From: Clostridium collagenovorans DSM 3089
Lineage (GTDB): Bacteria; Bacillota; Clostridia; Clostridiales; Clostridiaceae
Assembly (NCBI RefSeq): GCF_900130005.1
Contig: NZ_FQXP01000003.1
Location: 558,001 to 622,000 of the forward strand
Reading direction: 5' to 3'
DNA: 64,000 bases
The notes under the pieces were generated by a model, which did no database searches, was not told where the DNA came from, and worked only from the letters and a program-made list of their open reading frames with translations. Positions 34,175 through 43,942 of this stretch are shown piece by piece; within the stretch, counting starts at the first letter, position 1, and every line of letters starts with the position of its first letter. The translations under genes and the position numbers were made by a program.

Positions 34175-36421
34175 TTACATACTTTCATGGAAAGTTCTGC
34201 TTAAGACTTCAAGTTGTTGTTCTCTAGTTAATCTATTAAAGTTAACAGCGTAACCAGAAATTCTTATAGTTAAAGTAGGATATTTTTCTGGATTTTCCAT
34301 AGCATCTAATAAAGTTTCTCTATTAAATACATTTACATTAAGATGGAATGCACTTTGAGCAAAATAACCATCTAATATAGAAACTAAGTTGTTAATTCTA
34401 GTTTCTTCATCCTTACCTAAAGCATCAGGAACGATGGAGAATGTATTTGATACACCGTCTTGACAGTAGTTTCTGTAAGGTATTTTAGCAACTGAGTTTA
34501 GAGAAGCTAAAGCACCATTTTCATCTCTACCATGCATTGGGTTAGCTCCTGGAGAAAGCGGCTCACCAACTTTTCTTCCATCAGGAGTAGAACCAGTTTT
34601 CTTACCATATACAACGTTAGATGTAATAGTTAAAGCTGATAAAGTATGCTCAGCATCTCTGTAAGTTGGGTATTTCTTAAGCTCATCAGAGAATTGTTTT
34701 ACTATTTCAACTGCTATATCATCAACTCTGTCATCGTCGTTTCCGTATTTAGGGAACTCACCCTCTATTTTAAAGTCTACTGTTATACCATCTTCATTTC
34801 TTACAGGCATAACCTTTGCAAATTTAATAGCACTTAATGAGTCAGCAACAACTGATAAACCAGCTATTCCAAAGGCCATAAATCTCTTTATGTTTGTATC
34901 ATGTAAAGACATTTGACCAGCTTCATAAGCATATTTGTCATGCATGTAATGGATAGTATTCATAGTATCTACATATAATTCTGCAATATACTCTAATACT
35001 TTATTATAGTTTTCTTTAACTTTATTATAATCTAAAACTTCATCTTTAATTGGAGCGATTCCAGGAACGACTTCAATTAAATTACCTTTCTTATCTTTTT
35101 TCTTCTCGTCAACTCCGCCGTTAATAGCATATAACAATGCTTTAGCAAGGTTAGCTCTTGCACCAAAGAATTGCATTCTCTTACCAATTTCCATAGCAGA
35201 TACACAACAAGCGATTCCATAATCGTCCCCATATATAGGTCTCATTATATCGTCGTTCTCATATTGGATAGAGTCAGTTAAAATAGACATTTTAGCACAG
35301 TACTTTTTGAAGTTTTCAGGTAACTTTTCAGACCATAAAACTGTCATGTTTGGTTCTGGTGCTGGGTTTAAGTTAGTTAAAGTGTGTAAGAATCTGAAAG
35401 AAGTCTTAGTAACTAATGATTTACCGTTAGTTCCAACACCACCTATAGATTCAGTTACCCAAGTTGGATCTCCAGCAAACAATTCATTGTAGTCAGGAGT
35501 TCTTAGGTGTCTTGATAATCTTAACTTAATTACAAATTGATCTATAATTTCTTGAGCTTCAGCCTCAGTAATTACACCAGCTTTTAAATCTCTTTCAATG
35601 TAACAGTCAATGAATGTAGTAGTTCTACCAAGTGACATTGCTGCTCCGTTATTTTCCTTTATAGCTGCTAAATATCCAAAGTATAAGAATTGAACTGCTT
35701 CTTGAGCATTTTTAGCAGGCATAGAAATATCGAAACCATAAGAAGCTGCCATATTTTTGATTTGTTGCATAGCTCTTATTTGTTCGCTTACTTCTTCTTT
35801 TAATCTAATAGTTTCCTCTAAAGAACTTGTTTTTATATGTTTTAAATCATTTTTCTTTTCTTTTATTAAGAAATCCATTCCGTATAAAGCTATTCTTCTG
35901 TAGTCGCCTATTATTCTTCCTCTACCATAAGCATCTGGAAGACCAGTTAATAAACCAACTGTTCTAGCTTTTCTTGTAGCATCACTATAAGCATCAAAAA
36001 CACCTTGGTTGTGCGTTTTTCTATATTTATTAAAATATTTAGTAATATCTTCATTTAATTTAAAGCCATAAGCTTCTAAAGATTGTTCGACCATTCTGAA
36101 ACCACCAAATGGATTAACAATTCTTTTTAATGGAGCATCAGTTTGTAAACCCACAATAGTTTCATTTTCTTTATCAATATATCCAGGAGCGAAGTTATCT
36201 ATACCAGAAACTTCGTTAACTTCTACATCTATGATTCCTTTTTTTATTTCCTCAATAATTAATTCATGCGCCTTTTCCCAAACCATAGTAGTTTTAGCAG
36301 TTTTACCAACTAAGAAACTATCATCACCTTCATATGAAGAATAGTTTTTTTGAATAAAGTCTCTTACGTCGATATGGTTTTGCCAATATTCGCCTTTGAA
36401 TCCTTCCCATTGTTTAAACAT
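34175..36421 (-). CDS. pflB: Pyruvate formate-lyase (formate C-acetyltransferase)
   Basis: A 748-residue glycyl radical enzyme converting pyruvate and CoA to acetyl-CoA and formate during anaerobic growth. The active-site cysteine pair is in GIACCVSAMEIG (about residue 410), followed by MQFFGARANLAKALLYAINGG. The radical glycine is in TIRISGYAV near the C-terminus, ahead of the family ending REQQLEVLSRTFHESM. The start at 36421 has AGGAGG 9 nt upstream; an ATG 9 nt earlier abuts that ribosome-binding site. It is transcribed from a good promoter about 150 nt upstream. Confidence 0.97.
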   Translation of the reverse strand: MFKQWEGFKGEYWQNHIDVRDFIQKNYSSYEGDDSFLVGKTAKTTMVWEKAHELIIEEIKKGIIDVEVNEVSGIDNFAPGYIDKENETIVGLQTDAPLKRIVNPFGGFRMVEQSLEAYGFKLNEDITKYFNKYRKTHNQGVFDAYSDATRKARTVGLLTGLPDAYGRGRIIGDYRRIALYGMDFLIKEKKNDLKHIKTSSLEETIRLKEEVSEQIRAMQQIKNMAASYGFDISMPAKNAQEAVQFLYFGYLAAIKENNGAAMSLGRTTTFIDCYIERDLKAGVITEAEAQEIIDQFVIKLRLSRHLRTPDYNELFAGDPTWVTESIGGVGTNGKSLVTKTSFRFLHTLTNLNPAPEPNMTVLWSEKLPENFKKYCAKMSILTDSIQYENDDIMRPIYGDDYGIACCVSAMEIGKRMQFFGARANLAKALLYAINGGVDEKKKDKKGNLIEVVPGIAPIKDEVLDYNKVKENYNKVLEYIAELYVDTMNTIHYMHDKYAYEAGQMSLHDTNIKRFMAFGIAGLSVVADSLSAIKFAKVMPVRNEDGITVDFKIEGEFPKYGNDDDRVDDIAVEIVKQFSDELKKYPTYRDAEHTLSALTITSNVVYGKKTGSTPDGRKVGEPLSPGANPMHGRDENGALASLNSVAKIPYRNYCQDGVSNTFSIVPDALGKDEETRINNLVSILDGYFAQSAFHLNVNVFNRETLLDAMENPEKYPTLTIRISGYAVNFNRLTREQQLEVLSRTFHESM

Positions 36422-36576
36422 GTAAATCATCCTCCTAAATTTATAGAGATACTAAAAAATTAAATCGAAACCACAATTTAACTAAGTTAGTAAGACTACT
36501 TAAATCTTTAATTAAATGTATTGAAAGTTTATATAAATGTAAAATGAAATATTAGGTCAATATTTCTTACAAACAG

Positions 36577-36605
36577 ATTATACACCATTATGGTATGTTT
36601 GTTAA
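36577..36605 (-). promoter_or_regulatory. pflB promoter with palindrome in the spacer
   Basis: On the minus strand TTAACA (36605-36600), 17-bp spacer, TATAAT (36582-36577). The spacer contains ACCATTATGGT (36584-36594), an odd-centred palindrome found again in the tig promoter. Position suggests an operator. Confidence 0.65.
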
Positions 36606-37056
36606 TATGTTTTTGATTAAAAAAAAAGTGAGTCGAAACAAATGAAATATATAACTATAAAAAAATCATTTTTCTGAAAAATGAAAAGAAAAAATCCTTT
36701 CTGTGAAATTTAATAACTCATTTAAAACTGTAGAATTAAGAAACTTTTTGTAGGAATTAATGGTCCATTTTGGAAAAGGTTAAGAATAACTTATAATGAA
36801 TTTGTTCAAAAAAAGTGAAAAAATTTTTTTCTTAGGGAGGTAAATTAACATATTTTTAAAAGAATTTATAAATTTGATAAATATGAATGAATAAGTTTTT
36901 AAAGGAAAACAAAAAATAACTACTAAAAAAAATAATATGATATATAATAGTAATGAATTGTTATAAACATCGTATAATATTATGTAATATTTATATCTAT
37001 AATATTATAATTTTTAAGTAGTAAAATTGTTAATAGAAGAACATAGGAGGCCTAAT
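36606..37056. other. Intergenic region with CodY-like box and leader-like sequence
   Basis: About 450 gene-free bases. ATTTTTCTGAAAAAT (36668-36682) matches 13 of 15 CodY consensus positions. On the plus strand TTGGAA (36770-36775), 16 bp, TATAAT (36792-36797) would start a transcript with a leader of about 255 nt. That leader contains GGGAGGT near 36836 with no start codon at proper spacing. Another TATAAT lies at 36943-36948. No small gene seen. Confidence 0.4.
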
Positions 37057-37884
37057 ATGGGTAAACCAAGTATATTTAGCAAAAACTATAACAAACAAGT
37101 TAAAAGACGTAGAAAAGTAAGATTTGTTTCTATAGGGGTTATCGCTGTGTGTATAGGAACTGGGGCTTTATACTTATCTGATAATATGTTTATATTTGAA
37201 GTTGCGAAGGAAAAGGTAATAAGTGTTTTAAAGCTAAATAAAGATAGCAACAAGGAAATTGATGATATAGAAGCTCAAGAAGAAGTACAAAAGGTAGATA
37301 ATACCGAGGAAGAAACTTTGGCAAAAGAGGAAAAACCAGAATCAAAGGTTCAAAGGAGTCAGGGGGTTGATTTAGGAAGTAATATTACAGCTAATATTAT
37401 TTTATCTGATGAGAGTTCAAAAACAACCATAATTGATGTTGAGAAAAATCCTAATCTTGAATTTAATATCTCAGATAAGAAGGATGCAGTTGTGATTTTA
37501 AATAAAGAAACACAAGATATGTTTCTTTGGACTTTAGATGGTAAACTTGAGGATATAACTAAAAAAGAGTTTATTGATACTGAAAATAATAAATATCCAA
37601 AGGCTAAGCAATTAAGTTTAAATCCTAATTTAGTTTGGGCTGCTAAACCAACATTTATAAGTGAAAATAAGATTTTATACTTAAGTAAATTACCATGGTT
37701 TGATGCTAATCATAAGTTGTTTGTTTGGACTTATGATATAAGCAAAAAAACTCATGCTTTAGCATTAGATAAGAGGCTTCAAGGGGATAACATAAAGGTT
37801 ATAGAAAGTAATGGGGAAAAGGTTAAATTAGAGATAGATGGGCAAGCAATTTCTATTACCTTAGATGGTAGAGTAATACCTTAA
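37057..37884 (+). CDS. Hypothetical single-pass membrane protein with extracytoplasmic domain
   Basis: A 275-residue protein, family not recognised. It has a short basic cytoplasmic N-terminus (KRRRKVR), one hydrophobic segment at about 23-41, an acidic low-complexity linker (about 65-105), then a folded domain of about 165 residues. This domain has repeated beta-like segments (AVVILNKETQDMFLWTLDGKLEDITK, HKLFVWTYDISKKTHAL), suggesting a small propeller-like or sandwich fold. It is likely bitopic with the domain outside. The start at 37057 has AGGAGG 6-7 nt upstream. It precedes tig but has its own spacing and the tig promoter lies after it. Confidence 0.65.
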   Translation: MGKPSIFSKNYNKQVKRRRKVRFVSIGVIAVCIGTGALYLSDNMFIFEVAKEKVISVLKLNKDSNKEIDDIEAQEEVQKVDNTEEETLAKEEKPESKVQRSQGVDLGSNITANIILSDESSKTTIIDVEKNPNLEFNISDKKDAVVILNKETQDMFLWTLDGKLEDITKKEFIDTENNKYPKAKQLSLNPNLVWAAKPTFISENKILYLSKLPWFDANHKLFVWTYDISKKTHALALDKRLQGDNIKVIESNGEKVKLEIDGQAISITLDGRVIP

Positions 37885-38040
37885 TAAATAAATTATGTAA
37901 AAAATAATATTTTTATATATGAAAACCCTGAATTATATGATACAATTTTACTGAATAATTTATAAAAAACAGTAGTGCAGTTATTTTACGTAATAGATAC
38001 ACTAAATATTTGTTTATACCAAAAGATAAATTGTATATTA

Positions 38041-38069
38041 TTGTATATATAAAACCATTATGGTATAAT
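38041..38069 (+). promoter_or_regulatory. tig promoter with shared palindrome
   Basis: Extended -10 TGGTATAAT (38061-38069) with a weak -35 TTGTAT (38041-38046) at 17 bp. ACCATTATGGT (38054-38064) fills the spacer and is identical to the palindrome in the pflB promoter. Confidence 0.55.
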
Positions 38070-38115
38070 GGGCTAGTTAAAATATGCATTTACTTTTAAT
38101 TAGGAGGACTGGACA

Positions 38116-39408
38116 ATGAACGTTAAAGTTGAAAAAAAAGAAAATAATATGATAAAGTTAGAAGTAACAGTACCAGCTGAACAGTTTACTGAAGCTATAA
38201 AAAAGGCTTATTCTAAAGAGGCTAAGAAATTTAATATACCTGGATTTAGAAAAGGAAAAGCACCTATGCATTTAATAGAAAAAATGTATGGAGAAGGGGT
38301 ATTCTTTGAAGATGCTATAAATATTTGTTGTGATGCAACATATCCACAAGCTATTAAAGAAAATGATATCAAAGTAATTGATTACCCACAAATAGATATT
38401 GTTGAAATTGGAAAAGGAAAAGACTTAGTTTACACAGCTGAAGTTGCTGTTGAACCAGAAGTTGAGTTAGGTGAGTACAAAGGTGTAGAAGTAACTAAAC
38501 CTGTATACACTGTAACAGATGAAGAAGTTGAAGAAAGAGTTAAAGCTGTTGTAGCTAACAATGCTAAAGTTGAAGAAAAAACTGAAGGCACTGTAGAAAA
38601 TGGTGATATAGCAGTTATAGATTTTAAAGGATATGTAGATGAGGTAGCTTTCGAAGGTGGCGAAGCAACTAATTTTGATTTAGAAATTGGTTCAGGATCA
38701 TTCATAGATACTTTTGAAGAGCAATTAGTTGGTGCAAAAGTTGGAGAAGAAAGAGAAGTTAATGTAGTATTCCCAGCAGAGTATGGAAGAGAAGAATTAA
38801 ATGGTAAAAAGGCCAAGTTTGATGTTAAAATCAATGCTATAAAAGTTAAAGAAATGCCAGAAGTAAACGATGAGTTTGTTAAAACAGTTTCAGAATTTGA
38901 AACAGTAGCAGATTACAAAAACAACATTAAAGCTGAGTTAGAAGAAACTAACACTAAAAAAGCAGAAAGAGAATTAGAAGAAGCTGTAATCGATAAGACT
39001 TGTGAAAATGCTAAGGTTGAAATACCAGAAGTAATGATTACAAGAGAAACAGATTCAATGATCAAAGATTTAGAAATGAAATTAAAGTATCAAGGATTAG
39101 ACCTAGATACATACTATAAATATACAAACAATACTGAAGAAAAAGTAAGAGAGTACATGAAAGAAACTGCTTCTAAGAGAGTATTAACTGATTTAGTTTT
39201 AAATAAAATAGCTACAGTTGAGAACATAGAAGTTTCTTCAGAAGAAGTTTTAGAAAAAGCTAAAGAATATGCTAAGCAATATGGTGGAGAAGATTTAGAA
39301 AAAACAGCTCAAGCTCTTGTTCAAATGCAAGGCGCTATGATTTCTGCAGATTTAAGAATTCAAAAAGTTGTTAACTTCTTAGTTGAAAATAGCAAAGTTT
39401 TAGCATAA
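38116..39408 (+). CDS. tig: Trigger factor, ribosome-associated chaperone/prolyl isomerase
   Basis: A 430-residue trigger factor. It binds the ribosome at the tunnel exit and holds nascent chains. The N-terminal domain has the ribosome-binding loop GFRKGKAP (about residues 44-51). The FKBP-type isomerase domain follows (GDIAVIDFKGYVDEVAFEGGEA, about 160-181). The C-terminal helical chaperone domain is complete. It is followed by clpP-clpX-lon, the usual clostridial order. TAGGAGG precedes the ATG. Confidence 0.97.
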   Translation: MNVKVEKKENNMIKLEVTVPAEQFTEAIKKAYSKEAKKFNIPGFRKGKAPMHLIEKMYGEGVFFEDAINICCDATYPQAIKENDIKVIDYPQIDIVEIGKGKDLVYTAEVAVEPEVELGEYKGVEVTKPVYTVTDEEVEERVKAVVANNAKVEEKTEGTVENGDIAVIDFKGYVDEVAFEGGEATNFDLEIGSGSFIDTFEEQLVGAKVGEEREVNVVFPAEYGREELNGKKAKFDVKINAIKVKEMPEVNDEFVKTVSEFETVADYKNNIKAELEETNTKKAERELEEAVIDKTCENAKVEIPEVMITRETDSMIKDLEMKLKYQGLDLDTYYKYTNNTEEKVREYMKETASKRVLTDLVLNKIATVENIEVSSEEVLEKAKEYAKQYGGEDLEKTAQALVQMQGAMISADLRIQKVVNFLVENSKVLA

Positions 39409-39420
39409 TATGTGATATAT

Positions 39421-39450
39421 AAATTGCCAGAGTTACTCTGGCAATTTTTC
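39421..39450 (+). terminator. Terminator after tig
   Basis: AAATTGCCAGA (39421-39431) pairs with TCTGGCAATTT (39437-39447), followed by T residues. Confidence 0.8.
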
Positions 39451-39539
39451 AAATTATAAATTTTAAGTTAATATGTATATAATTTCATGAATATGTTCAT
39501 AAATTTAAATACATGTTGATTATAAAAGGAGGTAGTGTT

Positions 39540-40124
39540 ATGAGTTTAGTACCTATGGTCATTGAACAAACAGGTAGAGGGGAAAGATCTTATGACATAT
39601 ATTCTAGATTATTAAAGGATAGAATTATATTCTTAGGAGAACAAGTTACAGATGTAAGTGCAAATCTTATTGTGGCACAATTATTATTTTTAGAAGCAGA
39701 GGATCCAGATAAAGACATTTATTTATATATAAATAGTCCTGGAGGATCAATAACAGCTGGTATGGCTATTTATGATACTATGCAATATATCAAGCCTGAT
39801 GTAAGCACAATCTGTATAGGAATGGCTGCATCTATGGGATCATTTTTATTAACAGCAGGAGCTAAGGGTAAGAGATTTGCTTTACCAAATAGTGAAATAA
39901 TGATACATCAACCACTTGGAGGATTCCAAGGGCAAGCAACGGATATAGATATTCATGCTAAAAGAATTCTTAAAATTAAAGATGAGTTAAATCAGATTTT
40001 AAGTGAGAGAACAGGCCAAACTTTAGAAAAAATAAAAAATGATGTAGAAAGAGACTATTTCATGAGTGCCAAAGAAGCACAAGAGTATGGATTAATTGAT
40101 GAAGTAATCACTAAAAAGAAGTAA
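39540..40124 (+). CDS. clpP: ATP-dependent Clp protease, proteolytic subunit
   Basis: A 194-residue serine peptidase forming the barrel-shaped Clp core. Catalytic S98 lies in GMAASMGS and H123 in MIHQPLGG; the acid is in the RDYFMSAKEA region. The start at 39540 is fixed by AGGAGGT (39527-39533); an upstream in-frame start would add 9 residues without a site. clpX follows after 18 nt, so the two are cotranscribed. Confidence 0.97.
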   Translation: MSLVPMVIEQTGRGERSYDIYSRLLKDRIIFLGEQVTDVSANLIVAQLLFLEAEDPDKDIYLYINSPGGSITAGMAIYDTMQYIKPDVSTICIGMAASMGSFLLTAGAKGKRFALPNSEIMIHQPLGGFQGQATDIDIHAKRILKIKDELNQILSERTGQTLEKIKNDVERDYFMSAKEAQEYGLIDEVITKKK

Positions 40125-40142
40125 TCTTTAGCGAGGTATAAT

Positions 40143-41432
40143 ATGTCTAAATACGATGACAAGAAACAATTAAAATGTTCTTTCTGTGGAAAGAGCCAAG
40201 AGCAGGTAAAAAGACTTATTGCAGGTCCAGGAGTTTATATCTGTGATGAGTGTATAGAACTTTGCTCTGAGATAATTACGGATGAATTTGAAGAAGCTTC
40301 AGAAATGACTTTTGATTCATTACCAAAGCCATCAGAAATAAAAATGTATTTAGACCAATATGTAGTTGGTCAAGATGAGGCTAAAAAGTCATTAGCTGTA
40401 GCTGTATACAATCATTACAAAAGAATAAACTCAAAAGTTAAAGTTGATGATATAGAACTTCAAAAAAGTAATATATTATTACTTGGACCAACTGGTTCAG
40501 GTAAAACATTATTAGCTCAAACTTTAGCAAAACTACTAAATGTACCTTTTGCAATTGCTGATGCTACAACTTTAACAGAAGCAGGATATGTAGGTGAAGA
40601 TGTAGAAAATATCTTATTAAAACTTATACAAAATGCTGATTATGATGTAGAAAGAGCTGAAAAAGGTATAATTTATATTGATGAAATTGATAAAATATCA
40701 AGAAAATCTGAAAACCCATCAATTACTAGGGATGTATCTGGAGAAGGAGTACAACAAGCGCTTCTTAAAATTCTTGAAGGGACTGTGGCTTCAGTGCCTC
40801 CACAAGGCGGAAGAAAACATCCTCATCAAGAGTTCATTCAATTAAATACTGCTAATATATTATTTATTTGTGGTGGAGCCTTCGATGGTATTGATAAGAT
40901 AATTGAAAAAAGAACAAGACTTAGTTCTATGGGATTTGGAGCAGAAGTTCAATCAAAAACTAAGAAAGATATAGGGGAAACACTAAAGGGAATAATGCCT
41001 GGTGATTTATTGAAATTTGGATTAATTCCAGAATTTGTTGGTAGATTACCTATGGTTGTTACATTAGAGTCTTTAGATGAAGAAGCTTTAATTAGCATAT
41101 TAACTGAACCTAAGAATTCTTTAGTTAAGCAATATAAAAAGCTTTTTGAAATGGATAATGTAGAATTAGAATTTTCAGAAGGAGCTCTTAAATCAATAGC
41201 TAAAGAAGCTATAAAGAGAAATACTGGTGCTAGAGGATTAAGAGCAATCATAGAGGATTCTATGAAAGAAATCATGTTTGAAGTTCCTTCAAGTAGTGAT
41301 TCTATAGAAAAAGTAATAGTTAATGAAGATATAATTAAAACTAAAAAGCCAGAGTTGATTTTGACTAATGGAGATAAGGTATTTGAATTACCAGAAGAAA
41401 CTAAAAAGTTAGATGACTCTGAAAGTGCTTAA
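40143..41432 (+). CDS. clpX: ATP-dependent Clp protease, ATPase subunit ClpX
   Basis: A 429-residue AAA+ unfoldase for ClpP. The N-terminal zinc-binding domain has CSFCGK and CDECIELC. Walker A is GPTGSGKT (near residue 117) and Walker B is IIYIDEIDKI. The ClpP-binding loop region with IGF-type motif appears as MGFGAEV near residue 262. Sensor-2 is GARGLRA. Length is typical. It follows clpP and ends at a terminator. Confidence 0.97.
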   Translation: MSKYDDKKQLKCSFCGKSQEQVKRLIAGPGVYICDECIELCSEIITDEFEEASEMTFDSLPKPSEIKMYLDQYVVGQDEAKKSLAVAVYNHYKRINSKVKVDDIELQKSNILLLGPTGSGKTLLAQTLAKLLNVPFAIADATTLTEAGYVGEDVENILLKLIQNADYDVERAEKGIIYIDEIDKISRKSENPSITRDVSGEGVQQALLKILEGTVASVPPQGGRKHPHQEFIQLNTANILFICGGAFDGIDKIIEKRTRLSSMGFGAEVQSKTKKDIGETLKGIMPGDLLKFGLIPEFVGRLPMVVTLESLDEEALISILTEPKNSLVKQYKKLFEMDNVELEFSEGALKSIAKEAIKRNTGARGLRAIIEDSMKEIMFEVPSSSDSIEKVIVNEDIIKTKKPELILTNGDKVFELPEETKKLDDSESA

Positions 41433-41436
41433 ACAT

Positions 41437-41470
41437 AAAGCCATCGATTAAAAATCGATGGCTTTATCTT
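41437..41470 (+). terminator. Terminator after clpX
   Basis: AAAGCCATCGATT (41437-41449) pairs with AATCGATGGCTTT (41453-41465), then T-rich. Confidence 0.85.
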
Positions 41471-41605
41471 TTTTCATTTCACGTTGAAAAGTATTGAGTT
41501 TATAGGTATAATATATTGAGTTAAGCTTTTTAATTATTTAACTATATAAATTGAAATAAGAAATATATTTTTTATATAAATTTTACAGGAACGGGGGGAA
41601 GTTAA

Positions 41606-43942
41606 GTGGAAAAAGAAATAATGCAAGTAGCAATGATTCCACTAAGAGGTATAACTATATTTCCTAATATGGTAATGCATTTTGATGTCGGAAGAGAAAA
41701 GTCAATAGCAGCTTTAGAAAAAGCGATGATTAATAACCAAGAAATCTTTCTAGCATCTCAAAAAAAAGCTAGTGAGGATGAACCAAGTGAAGAAGGAATC
41801 TTAAGAATTGGGACTGTATCTAAAATCAAACAAATTCTAAAGTTACCTGGTGATAGTGTAAGAGTACTAGTTGAAGGTATTTACAGGGCTGAGATAGTTA
41901 ATTACATTTCTATAGATCCTCATTTTGAAGTTGAAATAGCAGAGTTAGTTGAAGACTTTGAAGAAAAATCAGAAGAAGAGTTAATAGAGATAGAAGCTCT
42001 AGCAAGGACTGCAAGAGAATGCTTTGAAGATTATATTAAGTTATCAGCAATTGGCAATACAGAGGCTTTATTTGATATAGATGATATAGAAGATATACAT
42101 CAATTAGTAGACACTATAAGCTCTTATTTAATATTAAAACAAAGCGTTTTACAAGAAATAATACAAACTAAAGACAGCAAAGACAGATTAGAGACTTTAA
42201 TAAATGTTGTTTTAAAAGAAAATGAGATTTTAAAAGTAGAAAAAAGAATTGGTACAAAAGTAAAAAGTAAAATAGATAAATCTCAAAAAGAGTATTTCTT
42301 AAGAGAGCAAATGAAAGTAATAAAAGAAGAGCTTGGTGAGGATGATAAGGAAGAGAGAGAGTATGAAGAAAAGATTCATAAAGCTAAACTTCCAACTGAG
42401 GTAAAGGAAAAAGCACTATATGAGCTTAGTAGACTTGTTGATGCGGGTAATTATTCTTCAGAAAGTTCTATAATAAAAACTTACTTAGATTGGATTTTAT
42501 CTTTACCTTGGAATAAAATAACCAAGGATAATTTGGATATAAAGAATGTAAGAACTATATTAGATGAAGAGCATTACGGTTTAAAGGATGTAAAGCAAAG
42601 AATAATTGAATATCTAGCTGTAAAACAAATGAGTAGAGGACTAAAGGGACCTATATTATGTCTTGTTGGCCCTCCAGGAGTGGGTAAAACTTCTATAGCT
42701 AAATCCATAGCTAAGGCATTAAATAAAAACTTTGTAAGAATGTCTTTGGGTGGAGTTAGAGATGAGTCAGAAATAAGGGGTCATAGAAAAACATACTTAG
42801 GGGCTATACCTGGTAGAATTATATACGGTATGAAGCAGGCTAAATCTAAAAATCCATTATTCTTATTAGATGAAATAGATAAGTTAAGTGCTGATTTTAG
42901 AGGTAATCCAGCTGATGCCTTGCTTGAAGTTTTAGATCCAGAGCAAAATACAACTTTTAGAGATCACTATTTAGAGTTAGATTTTGATCTTTCTAAGGTT
43001 ATGTTTATTACTACAGCTAACTCATTAGACACTATACCTAGACCTTTATTAGATAGAATGGAAATAATAGAAGTTTCAGGATATACAACAGAAGAGAAGT
43101 TAAATATAGCTAAGATGTATTTAATTCCTAAGAAAATGAAAGAATATAATATAAAAGAAGGGCAAATAAATATATCTGACAAGGTTATAACTACTCTAAT
43201 TGAAGGATATACAAGAGAGTCAGGAGTAAGAAACCTAGAAAGAAAAATAGCTTCATTATTTAGTAAAGCTATAACTGAAATGTTAGAAAAGGATAAAAAA
43301 AGCCTTAATATAAATGTTAATATGGTTAAAAAATACATGGGAGATGAGATATTTACTTATGACCATGTTGATAAAACTGATAAGTTAGGAGTTGTAACTG
43401 GTCTTGCATGGACTGCATATGGTGGAGATACTTTACCAGTAGAGGCATCTGTAATGGATGGAACAGGTAAACTTGTACTTACTGGACAATTAGGTGATGT
43501 TATGCAAGAATCAGCGAAAACAGCTTATAGTTTAGTAAGAAGCAATATGAAGAAATTTGGTATTAAAGAGGAGTTTTATAAAACTAAGGACATTCATATC
43601 CATGTACCTGAAGGTGCAGTACCTAAGGATGGACCTTCAGCAGGTATAACTATGACTACAGCAATGGTTTCCGCTTTATCTAATAGAGTTGTGAAACATA
43701 ATGTAGCTATGACAGGAGAAATAACTTTAACTGGAAGAGTGCTTCCTATAGGTGGTTTGAAAGAAAAATCCTTAGCTGCATATAGAGCAGGAGTAGATAC
43801 TATAATTATTTCTAAAGCTAACGAAAAGGATTTAAAGAAAATACCTAACTCAGTAAAAAGTAAAATAAATTACATAATTACTAATACAATAGATGAAGTA
43901 TTAGATAATGCGTTAATTGGAGAGATGAAAAATGATAATTAA
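41606..43942 (+). CDS. lon: ATP-dependent protease La (Lon)
   Basis: A 778-residue Lon protease. It has the N-terminal substrate-binding domain (MIPLRGITIFPNMVMHFDVGR), a coiled-coil, AAA+ with GPPGVGKT (near 355) and LFLLDEIDKL, and the peptidase domain. S678 lies in KDGPSAG and K721 in GGLKEK. GTG start with GGGGGAAG upstream. Its end overlaps the ysxC start by 11 nt. It degrades misfolded and regulatory proteins; a separate LonB-type protease lies at 20.8 kb. Confidence 0.97.
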   Translation: MEKEIMQVAMIPLRGITIFPNMVMHFDVGREKSIAALEKAMINNQEIFLASQKKASEDEPSEEGILRIGTVSKIKQILKLPGDSVRVLVEGIYRAEIVNYISIDPHFEVEIAELVEDFEEKSEEELIEIEALARTARECFEDYIKLSAIGNTEALFDIDDIEDIHQLVDTISSYLILKQSVLQEIIQTKDSKDRLETLINVVLKENEILKVEKRIGTKVKSKIDKSQKEYFLREQMKVIKEELGEDDKEEREYEEKIHKAKLPTEVKEKALYELSRLVDAGNYSSESSIIKTYLDWILSLPWNKITKDNLDIKNVRTILDEEHYGLKDVKQRIIEYLAVKQMSRGLKGPILCLVGPPGVGKTSIAKSIAKALNKNFVRMSLGGVRDESEIRGHRKTYLGAIPGRIIYGMKQAKSKNPLFLLDEIDKLSADFRGNPADALLEVLDPEQNTTFRDHYLELDFDLSKVMFITTANSLDTIPRPLLDRMEIIEVSGYTTEEKLNIAKMYLIPKKMKEYNIKEGQINISDKVITTLIEGYTRESGVRNLERKIASLFSKAITEMLEKDKKSLNINVNMVKKYMGDEIFTYDHVDKTDKLGVVTGLAWTAYGGDTLPVEASVMDGTGKLVLTGQLGDVMQESAKTAYSLVRSNMKKFGIKEEFYKTKDIHIHVPEGAVPKDGPSAGITMTTAMVSALSNRVVKHNVAMTGEITLTGRVLPIGGLKEKSLAAYRAGVDTIIISKANEKDLKKIPNSVKSKINYIITNTIDEVLDNALIGEMKNDN

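Noticed and set aside
36584..36620. TTGTTAATATG near the pfl promoter as a Rex redox-repressor site.
   Set aside because: Only one half-site fits the Rex palindrome; the second half is absent.
41606..43942. Heat-shock control sites (CtsR or CIRCE) before clpP, clpX and lon.
   Set aside because: No tandem GGTCAAA repeats or CIRCE inverted repeat found in the upstream regions.
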